This document shows, in pieces, positions 53,098 to 64,000 of a stretch of 64,000 nucleotides of DNA. The notes beneath the pieces were generated by a model that had not been told where the DNA came from, ran no database searches, and saw only the letters and a list, made by a program, of their open reading frames with translations. Within the stretch, counting starts at the first letter, position 1; every line of letters starts with the position of its first letter. A program made the position numbers and the translations under genes. The stretch comes from Paenibacillus chitinolyticus NBRC 15660 (lineage in GTDB: Bacteria; Bacillota; Bacilli; Paenibacillales; NBRC-103111): the NCBI RefSeq assembly GCF_000739915.1, contig NZ_BBJT01000004.1, positions 649,367 through 713,366 on the forward strand, read 5' to 3'.

Positions 53098-53415
53098 ATC
53101 ATGTAAGAAGCCGGAAATGAGTATAAGGATTACATGTATTAAGATAAGCTGGGGCAAAGGATTAAACCGGGGTATATAACTCAACACTCCCCGCTTGTAC
53201 CGTAGAAACTTGAAATGCGCCGAATTCGTTTTCACGATCTTCGGCACAGTTGCGTTAGCCTATTGCTGGCGAAAGGAAAGGTGTAAGCATGAAGGAGATT
53301 CAAGAATAGCTCGGTCATAGTCACTTCTCCACTGCAGCTAATATCTACGCTCATTTGGATTACAGGTCCAAGCTTTCTTCTGCCCAGGCAATGAGCACCT
53401 GCTTAAAGATGAATA
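53098..53415 (+). pseudogene. degraded phage-type tyrosine integrase, C-terminal part
   Basis: Reading the + strand in one frame gives YKDYM, a TAA stop, then DKLGQRIKPGYITQHSPLVP, a TAG stop and KLEMRRIRFHDLRHSCVSLLLAKG. After a one-base frameshift it continues with GVSMKEIQE, a TAG where Trp is usual, and LGHSHFSTAANIYAHLDYRS. These are the Box II (HxxR) and the final Tyr region of a phage integrase. Three in-frame stops and a frameshift make it dead. The N-terminus is gone. It lies 60 bases from the intact attachment-site tRNA. Confidence 0.85.
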
Positions 53416-53418
53416 ATA

Positions 53419-53466
53419 TAAAAAGGTTCCTGCTCTGCCGGAAAAAGCAGATCAGAAACCTTTTTA
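53419..53466 (-). terminator. terminator of the tRNA cluster, in island DNA
   Basis: On the minus strand AAAAAGGTTTCTG...CAGGAACCTTTTT forms a long imperfect stem with a T run, just after the tRNA-Leu(CAG) 3' end. It replaces the original terminator now at 42914-42942. Confidence 0.75.
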
Positions 53467-53475
53467 TTGATGCGT

Positions 53476-53527
53476 GATGCGGACGAGAGGACTCGAACCT
53501 CCACGGCTGTTACACCACTAGAACCTG
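53476..53527. repeat. proximal attachment site inside tRNA-Leu(CAG)
   Basis: The same 52 bases as 42961-43012, ending in the anticodon loop. This copy is part of a complete tRNA gene, so the tRNA remained functional after insertion. Confidence 0.9.
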
Positions 53528-53561
53528 AATCTAGCGCGTCTGCCAATTCCGCCACGTCCGC
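53478..53561 (-). tRNA. tRNA-Leu (anticodon CAG), island integration site
   Basis: Class II tRNA with long variable arm; acceptor GCGGACG/CGTCCGC, anticodon loop TTCAGGT. Last gene of the tRNA cluster; CCA is not encoded. Its 3' half, up to the anticodon, is duplicated at 42961. Confidence 0.95.
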
Positions 53562-53573
53562 ATGAGGATTTGA

Positions 53574-53658
53574 TGGTGCGGTCGGAGGGATTTGAACCCT
53601 CACGCCCATTGGGCACTACCCCCTCAAGATAGCGTGTCTGCCGTTCCACCACGACCGC
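53574..53658 (-). tRNA. tRNA-Leu (anticodon GAG)
   Basis: Class II tRNA, acceptor GCGGTCG/CGACCGC, anticodon loop TTGAGGG, CCA encoded. Confidence 0.93.
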
Positions 53659-53675
53659 ATAAGACACTTGAAAAG

Positions 53676-53748
53676 TGAGCCATGAAGGACTCGAACCTTC
53701 GACACCCTGATTAAAAGTCAGGTGCTCTACCAACTGAGCTAATGGCTC
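53676..53748 (-). tRNA. tRNA-Lys (anticodon TTT)
   Basis: Acceptor GAGCCAT/ATGGCTC, anticodon loop CTTTTAA, T arm GAAGGTTCGAGTCCTTC. Confidence 0.95.
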
Positions 53749-53756
53749 TTAAAAAC

Positions 53757-53842
53757 TGGTGGAGGCTGATGGATTCGAACCACCGAACTCGTCAGAGAAC
53801 AGATTTACAGTCTGCTGCGTTTGGCCACTTCGCTAAGCCTCC
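53757..53842 (-). tRNA. tRNA-Tyr (anticodon GTA)
   Basis: Class II tRNA with anticodon stem-loop CAGACTGTAAATCTG; acceptor GGAGGCT; CCA encoded. Confidence 0.95.
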
Positions 53843-53849
53843 ATGAAAC

Positions 53850-53925
<76 letters not shown>

Positions 53926-53942
53926 ATATAAAGTTGTCTAAA

Positions 53943-54018
<76 letters not shown>

Positions 54019-54081
54019 TTGCATGGTTTGCACCAACCCAATCGGAATATGCGGGATCGATGAACGGTTGTGAAACTTAAA

Positions 54082-54158
54082 TGGCGGAGCTGACGGGATT
54101 CGAACCCGCGGTCTCCTGCGTGACAGGCAGGCATGTTAGGCCTCTACACCACAGCTCC
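54082..54158 (-). tRNA. tRNA-Asp (anticodon GTC)
   Basis: Anticodon stem-loop CCTGCCTGTCACGCAGG; acceptor GGAGCTG/CAGCTCC; CCA encoded. Confidence 0.95.
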
Positions 54159-54214
54159 AAGTAGTATTCCCCAGTCCCAGAAAAATTATGATTGTCGGAC
54201 TCATAAAATCTGGA

Positions 54215-54290
54215 TGGTGGACGCTGACGGGATCGAACCGCCGACCCTCTGCTTGTAAGGCAGATGCTCTCCCAGCTGAGCTAAGCGTCC
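54215..54290 (-). tRNA. tRNA-Val (anticodon TAC)
   Basis: Anticodon stem-loop CTGCCTTACAAGCAG; acceptor GGACGCT/AGCGTCC; CCA encoded. Confidence 0.95.
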
Positions 54291-54312
54291 ATATCTTATA
54301 GTAGGAATAAAA

Positions 54313-54384
54313 TGACCCGTAGGGGATTCGAACCCCTGTTACCTCCGTGAAAGGGAGGTGTCTTAACCCCTTGACCAACGGGCC
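54313..54384 (-). tRNA. tRNA-Glu (anticodon TTC)
   Basis: Anticodon stem-loop CTCCCTTTCACGGAG; T arm AGGGGTTCGAATCCCCT. First gene of the cluster, nearest its promoter. Confidence 0.94.
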
Positions 54385-54415
54385 TTGATGTTTGTCTTTT
54401 TTAGCGACAAGGATT

Positions 54416-54443
54416 ATTGTATCAGAAATTTAAAAGATTACAA
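54416..54443 (-). promoter_or_regulatory. promoter of the tRNA cluster
   Basis: On the minus strand TTGTAA (54438-54443), 16-base spacer and TACAAT (54416-54421), about 30 bases upstream of tRNA-Glu. Confidence 0.65.
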
Positions 54444-54763
54444 GCTTTTTCTTCTATCCAAAATATCTCAGAAATTTCCGCCATATGGGCATGCGGTTTT
54501 TTACGGATAAAATTGCAGTTTTCCCAGTAAAATCAAGGTTTCCGGAGGTCACGCTTGAAAAGTGGCAGGACGTACCCGGATCACTATATGTAAATTAATA
54601 CCATGACACAGGAACATAAATTCGTATACGCGGGTATGACTCTCTATTCTTCCAAAGCGCGCGATTCATAGGCAGCGTTGCGGCACTACGCGGCATTCGG
54701 CCGAACCCCACTTATTCTGAGAGTGGATAGCATGAGCATACCCTTTAACGGTTAAAAAACTTT
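54444..54763. other. intergenic region between tRNA cluster and lacZ
   Basis: About 320 bases with no gene or repeat that I can support. Confidence 0.5.
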
Positions 54764-54806
54764 ACAAAAAACACGCCCTTGCTCACAGGAGCATCGGACG
54801 TGTTTG
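54764..54806 (-). terminator. terminator of the lacZ operon
   Basis: On the minus strand AAACACGTCC and GGGCGTGTTT enclose a second GCTC/GAGC stem and a T run follows, 18 bases after the lacZ stop. Confidence 0.8.
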
Positions 54807-54823
54807 GTTGAAAGGGTTCTTGC

Positions 54824-59889
<5,066 letters not shown>

Positions 59890-60038
59890 ATCTGTCCAAT
59901 CCCCTTGCTGTCCGAAACTTGCGAGTTAACTTCCTTGCTTACGGTTTTGATTTTGAAAACACATTGAAAATACAGCCTCTAATCCCATTCATTCCCGCTC
60001 CACAAAAGAACATCGGAGGAGATACCGCTTCGATCACC

Positions 60039-60848
60039 TTACTTAATGCCTGTCATCGAAATGCCTTCCACGATATACCGCTGGGCAAGGAAGAACACCG
60101 CAAGCGGAGGCAGACAAATAATCGTCGTAACGGCCATAACCGACGTCATGTCGACGCCGAACATCCCTTTAAACTGCGCCAGACCGAGCGTCAGCGTATA
60201 CATGCTTGCATCGTTGAGGAAAATGAGCGGCCCGAGATAATCGTTCCACGTGTCCAGCATATTGAAGACGCTGACAAGCACGAGCGCCGGAAACATCAGG
60301 GGAATGATAATTTTCGTGAAAATTTTCAGATCCCCCGCCCCGTCGATTTTCGCCGCCTCTTCAAGCTCCGTCGGAATGGTCATAATAAACTGCCTCAGCA
60401 GGAAAATGTAAAACGCGGAGCCGAACCAGGACGGGACGATCAAAGGCTTCAGCGTATTGATCCAGCCCAGGAAGTTAAATTCCATGTAAAGCGGGATCAT
60501 CGTAACGTCCCAAGGAATCATCATCGTGGCGAGCACGACCATGAACAGGGCGTCCCGGCCCTTGAAGCGGAAACGTGCAAAGCCGTACGCTACCAGGGAG
60601 GATGAGATCAACTGGCCGATGTTGCACAGCACGGTAACGGTCAGCGAATTTTTCAGAAACACGTTAAACGGCTGTATCGTCCACGCCTTGGCGAAGTTCT
60701 CCCAGTGAAGCTCGGACGGAATCCACTTGGGCGGATACATGTAAACCTCTTCCGGACTTTTCAGAGCCGTCGTAACCAGCCAGAAGAACGGCATCAGGAA
60801 CAGCAGCGAGAAAAACAGCAGCAGGGCATATGTGAGTACTTTCTTCAT
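60039..60848 (-). CDS. carbohydrate ABC transporter permease (MalG type)
   Basis: A 269-residue CUT1 permease: six helices and the EAA loop ELEEAAKIDGAGDLKIFTKIIIPLM. The start at 60848 (MKKVLTY) has GAGGTG upstream. Works with the two genes before it to import a galactoside; no ATPase gene is linked. Confidence 0.9.
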   Translation of the reverse strand: MKKVLTYALLLFFSLLFLMPFFWLVTTALKSPEEVYMYPPKWIPSELHWENFAKAWTIQPFNVFLKNSLTVTVLCNIGQLISSSLVAYGFARFRFKGRDALFMVVLATMMIPWDVTMIPLYMEFNFLGWINTLKPLIVPSWFGSAFYIFLLRQFIMTIPTELEEAAKIDGAGDLKIFTKIIIPLMFPALVLVSVFNMLDTWNDYLGPLIFLNDASMYTLTLGLAQFKGMFGVDMTSVMAVTTIICLPPLAVFFLAQRYIVEGISMTGIK

Positions 60849-60869
60849 GTCTTCACCTCGCAATCGTCT

Positions 60870-61832
60870 TTACAGCGCTTTGCGCTTCGTTTTCCGGGCT
60901 TTGTTCTTCTTCAGTTCACCCTCGTAATAGACGAACATGGAGGTGGAGCGGAAGACCATCATCGTCAGCGCCAGCACGATCACGAACATGACCCAGGCGT
61001 TGGCTGCGGAATAACCCATTTTGAAATATTTAAAAGCGTTCTCGTACACATACATCGCGTAAAAGTAAGTCGAATTCAGCGGCCCTCCGCCCGTGAGCGT
61101 CAGAGCTAGCGTAAGCTGCTGGAAAGCGGCGATAATCGACGTAATCAGGTTGAAAAGCAGGGTCGGCCCCAGCATGGGAAGCGTGATGCGGATAAATCGC
61201 TTGAACGCGCCCGCTCCGTCCAGTTCGGCGGCTTCGTACAGATCGCCGGGGATATTTTTCAGCCCCGCGAGGAAGATCAGCATCATGGACCCCTGCGCCC
61301 ACAGGCTTGCGGCAACCATCGCGATCATCGACCAATTCGGCTCGCGCAGCCAATCCGGACCGGTAATTCCGATCAGGGACAGGAAATAATTGAGGATGCC
61401 GTATTCCCCGCTGTACACCCAAGCCCAGATCATCGCCAGGGCAACGCCCGAGATGACGGAAGGCAGATAGAACACGGTGCGGAAAATCCCGCTTCCCCGG
61501 ACGTTCTGATTGAGCAGAACAGCCAGCAGAAGAGCGATAGCCAGATTCAGCGGTACGAATATGGCGGCAAACCGGATCGTTACGCCCAAGGAATGCCAGA
61601 ACAAAGGATCATTTGTGAACATATTCACATAGTTTTGGAAGCCGACAAAAGTTCGTTCGCCGACAATGGGCCAATCGTAAAAGGAAATGACGAGCGAAAA
61701 CAGGAGGGGTCCGAGCGTAAAGGCCACGAACCCGATCATCCAGGGAAGAATGAAGAGGAAGGGGGTTAGCCTGCCTCTTCTCCAGATGCTGCGCCGCACG
61801 CCTTTTTGAAGCTGCAAGGTGTTCGGTTGCAT
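60870..61832 (-). CDS. carbohydrate ABC transporter permease (MalF type)
   Basis: A 320-residue CUT1 permease with six helices and the loop DLYEAAELDGAGAFKRFIRITLPML. GGAAGTGAG precedes the ATG. Co-transcribed with the binding protein upstream and the MalG-type gene downstream. Confidence 0.9.
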   Translation of the reverse strand: MQPNTLQLQKGVRRSIWRRGRLTPFLFILPWMIGFVAFTLGPLLFSLVISFYDWPIVGERTFVGFQNYVNMFTNDPLFWHSLGVTIRFAAIFVPLNLAIALLLAVLLNQNVRGSGIFRTVFYLPSVISGVALAMIWAWVYSGEYGILNYFLSLIGITGPDWLREPNWSMIAMVAASLWAQGSMMLIFLAGLKNIPGDLYEAAELDGAGAFKRFIRITLPMLGPTLLFNLITSIIAAFQQLTLALTLTGGGPLNSTYFYAMYVYENAFKYFKMGYSAANAWVMFVIVLALTMMVFRSTSMFVYYEGELKKNKARKTKRKAL

Positions 61833-61858
61833 GGGCTCACTTCCGTTTCCCTAACGGG

Positions 61859-63127
61859 TTATTTGAAAAACTTTTGCGAATCGCGGACGGCCGTATCCAT
61901 CGAATCCTGGGCGTTTTGTCCCAGCATAATCGCGTTGATGGCCGACGTTAAGTTGCGGTTGACTTCGTTCCATTTCGGGCTGAGCAGGAAAGCCGGGGTG
62001 TTGTCGCTCGCTTCGAGCATCGTGTAGAACGCCTTATACACCGGGTCCTGGTCGAGCTTGTTGCCTTCCACGATGCTTTTGCGCACCGGCAGGTCGCTTG
62101 TCCGCAGCTTGATCGCTTCCTCGGAAGCGTAGTACTTGATAAACTCCCACGCTTCTTCCTTGTGCTTGGAGTTTTTGGACATCGAGACCGCGGATTCGGC
62201 GATTACGCCTTTAACCGGTTTGCCCGGGAAGACAGGCATGGATACAGTGCCGAAATCGACCTTCGCTTCCTTGAAGCCGTCCAGCGGCCAGATACCGCTT
62301 TCCCACATGGCGATTTTGCCCGCTTTGAAAATGTCGTCCCCCGACTGCTGGTTCTTGCCGCCTACAATCACGGCCGTTTTCGCTTTGACGAGGTCGCCGA
62401 TCATGCCGACCGCTTCGACCGCCGGCTTGCCGTTCATGTAGCCCTCGATCGTTTTGCCGTCATCCGAGATAAAGCTGCCGCCGTTGCTCCATACGATTCC
62501 CTGAAGATCGTACGGATCGTTCTCCGCACGGACTCCGAAACCATACTGCTTTTTGGCCGGATTCGTCAGCTTCTGGACAGCGCTTTTGAATTCGTCCCAC
62601 GTCCAGCCTTCTTTAGGTTGAGGGACGCCCGCTTCGTCAAACAGCTTTTTGTTGTAATACATCACCCTTGTCGTAAACCCTGCCGGTATTCCGTAAGCGG
62701 TTTCATCGATCTTGACGTAATTGAACAGTCCCGGGTAAAAATCGTCCTGCTTCAGTGTCGCATCGCTTTTCATCCGCTCATCCAGAGGTTCGAGGTTTTT
62801 GTAATACGTCGGAAAATCCCACATGTACATCACATCCGGCGCATTGTTGGCCCCGATTGAAGCGGCCAGCTTCTGATCGAATCCGTCCCCGTAAGCTTCG
62901 ACCTGCACCTTAACGTTCGGATGCTTCGCTTCGAAGTTTTTGGCGATCGTTTCCTGGATTTTGAGCAGATCGCCGGTATCCCAGGTCGCGAAGCGCAGCG
63001 TCACCTTGCCTCCGCTGGAGCCGGAGTCTCCTCCCCCCTGGGCTTCTCCCTGCTTGGAGCTGCAGCCCGAGAGGGCAAGAGCGGTAACCATCGATCCGGT
63101 AAGCGCGAGAACGAGCGTCTTTTTCAT
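61859..63127 (-). CDS. sugar-binding lipoprotein (galactoside-type CUT1)
   Basis: A 422-residue family-1 binding protein: signal peptide, lipobox ALSGCSS, Gly/Ser linker, then VTLRFATWDTGDLLKIQETIAKNFEAKHPNV and KAGKIAMWESGIW. The linked lacZ makes a beta-galactoside the likely ligand. A cre-like site lies about 70 bases upstream. Confidence 0.9.
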   Translation of the reverse strand: MKKTLVLALTGSMVTALALSGCSSKQGEAQGGGDSGSSGGKVTLRFATWDTGDLLKIQETIAKNFEAKHPNVKVQVEAYGDGFDQKLAASIGANNAPDVMYMWDFPTYYKNLEPLDERMKSDATLKQDDFYPGLFNYVKIDETAYGIPAGFTTRVMYYNKKLFDEAGVPQPKEGWTWDEFKSAVQKLTNPAKKQYGFGVRAENDPYDLQGIVWSNGGSFISDDGKTIEGYMNGKPAVEAVGMIGDLVKAKTAVIVGGKNQQSGDDIFKAGKIAMWESGIWPLDGFKEAKVDFGTVSMPVFPGKPVKGVIAESAVSMSKNSKHKEEAWEFIKYYASEEAIKLRTSDLPVRKSIVEGNKLDQDPVYKAFYTMLEASDNTPAFLLSPKWNEVNRNLTSAINAIMLGQNAQDSMDTAVRDSQKFFK

Positions 63128-63196
63128 AAAGTTCCCCCCATAAACATCTTAGGTGTGATGAGATGAATGCGTTGAATTGACTTCAGTTTACGGCAA

Positions 63197-63210
63197 ATAA
63201 AGCGTTTTCA
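63197..63210 (-). promoter_or_regulatory. cre-like site upstream of the galactoside transporter
   Basis: On the minus strand TGAAAACGCTTTAT matches the cre consensus at all fixed positions except the final CA. CcpA repression by preferred sugars is plausible. Confidence 0.45.
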
Positions 63211-63326
63211 AAACGGAAGAATGTCCGAAAAAAAGTGCCGCTTTGCCCGCTCTCCGCGCAGCTCATGAGGAAGGTGCCAATACGTCCGGCGCGAGGGGGT
63301 GTTTTTATCCGGCGATCCGTTACCGG

Positions 63327-63359
63327 GAAAAAAAAGAAGGTTTCCCTTCCGGGAAACCG
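63327..63359 (-). terminator. terminator of the AraC regulator gene
   Basis: On the minus strand GGTTTCCC, loop GGAA and GGGAAACC (63339-63358) are followed by TTCTTTTTTTT. Confidence 0.85.
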
Positions 63360-63374
63360 CACAGACAGAACCGG

Positions 63375-64000
63375 CTAGCGAGCGTCCGTCATCCGCCGTT
63401 CCGTGCGGTAATGACTCGGGGTCTGACCCGTGCAGCGCTTGAACCATTTGCTGAAATATTTCGCATCCGGCATGCCTACCCGGTCCGCGATGTCCTGCAC
63501 GGTCAGCTTCGAGGCGGCGAGCAGCTCCGAAGCGATGCCCAGCTTCGTGCGGCAGGTGAACGCCACGAAGCTCTCGCCCACCACGCGCTTGAACAGCGTG
63601 CTGAAATGGCTGCGGCTCAGGCCCACCTCATGGGCCGCTTCCGCGACGGAGAGCTGCGAGTCCGCCTGCTCGACGATCAGGCGCACCGCCGCCGCAATCG
63701 GCTCGGGCCACTCGCCGATGCGCACGCGGTGGCGCGTCTCCAGCTCGATGCGTCCGTGCAGGCTGCGTACCTCCGCCAGCCAGCCGGACGCGCCGGCGAA
63801 CGCCGCGCCCTCCGTCCAGCGCAGCTGCGGGTCCGCCGCTTTGAGCGCGCACAGGCGGGCGTTCCACGCCTGCCGCTCTCCCTGCGGCACGAGCAGCAGC
63901 ACATGCTGCCCGCTGAGGGCGGCCGCCGCACAGAGGCCCGCGGAGGCCAGCCCGGCGGCCAAGCGCCCGGCGCAGGTGGCGGGGCCCGGTGTGGCCGTGG
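63375..64000 (-). CDS. AraC-family regulator, N-terminus beyond window edge
   Basis: The last 208 or so codons of an AraC-type activator; the frame stays open to base 64000, and an in-frame TTG at 63960-63962 has no ribosome site, so it is not the true start. Two HTH motifs end the protein (LSVAEAAHEVGLSRSHFSTLFKRVVGES and LTVQDIADRVGMPDAKYFSKWFKRCTGQTP). It lies upstream of, and in the same direction as, the galactoside transporter and lacZ, and probably controls them. Confidence 0.88.
   Translation of the reverse strand, partial: TATPGPATCAGRLAAGLASAGLCAAAALSGQHVLLLVPQGERQAWNARLCALKAADPQLRWTEGAAFAGASGWLAEVRSLHGRIELETRHRVRIGEWPEPIAAAVRLIVEQADSQLSVAEAAHEVGLSRSHFSTLFKRVVGESFVAFTCRTKLGIASELLAASKLTVQDIADRVGMPDAKYFSKWFKRCTGQTPSHYRTERRMTDAR

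Overview
The window reads as a chromosomal segment of a Gram-positive, spore-former-type Firmicute, most likely a Paenibacillus or close relative. The clues are strong AGGAGG-type ribosome sites, YesM/YesN-type two-component genes, CUT1 sugar transporters without their own ATPase, a YwqC/YwqD/YwqE-type capsule module and a LytR-CpsA-Psr protein. Species cannot be decided from the sequence.

Layout. (1) 1-5.5 kb: housekeeping genes (transketolase, cut by the window edge; purU; endonuclease IV; DUF2621) and small ORFs. (2) 5.5-19.3 kb: a long exopolysaccharide (EPS) operon on the minus strand, starting with a YwqC-type chain-length protein and YwqD-type tyrosine kinase, then a structured leader with tandem terminators, a priming sugar transferase, Wzy, Wzx, three glycosyltransferases, two epimerases, GalU and UDP-glucose dehydrogenase. 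(3) 19.4-24.9 kb: a regulatory and accessory block: a three-gene RiPP-like operon (40-residue precursor-like peptide, nucleotidyltransferase, PqqD-like protein), a CpsB-type phosphatase, an XRE repressor, a small ORF, a short tyrosine recombinase lacking a catalytic Arg, and an LCP glycopolymer ligase. Seven copies of the palindrome GATAC-N5-GTATC (one with a single arm mismatch) lie next to these genes, so I infer one XRE regulon that ties EPS synthesis to the peptide operon. (4) 25-36 kb: a CUT1 sugar transporter, a pentapeptide-repeat protein, a membrane-anchored sugar-binding sensor with a YesM/YesN pair, and an ABC exporter. (5) 36-42.6 kb: kinase-like protein, MFS transporter, GtrA, hydrolase, two tRNA-Gly genes, and KDG kinase with KDPG aldolase.

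(6) 42.96-53.53 kb: a genomic island inserted in the anticodon loop of tRNA-Leu(CAG). A 52-bp perfect direct repeat marks its ends, and a decayed phage-type integrase lies beside the intact tRNA. The cargo is one co-directional block: LacI regulator, ribokinase, RbsA/RbsC/RbsC/RbsB-type transporter, AllA-like protein, M20 hydrolase and a GATase1-like protein. (7) 53.5-54.4 kb: nine tRNA genes on the minus strand. (8) 54.8-64 kb: a beta-galactoside locus with an AraC regulator (cut by the edge), binding protein, two permeases, an MFS protein and LacZ. Several proteins here carry unusual low-complexity insertions.

The most novel candidates are the RiPP-like peptide operon sharing operators with EPS genes, the EAR-like antitermination leader inside the EPS operon, and the tRNA-Leu island with an unassigned ribose/ureide-like pathway.
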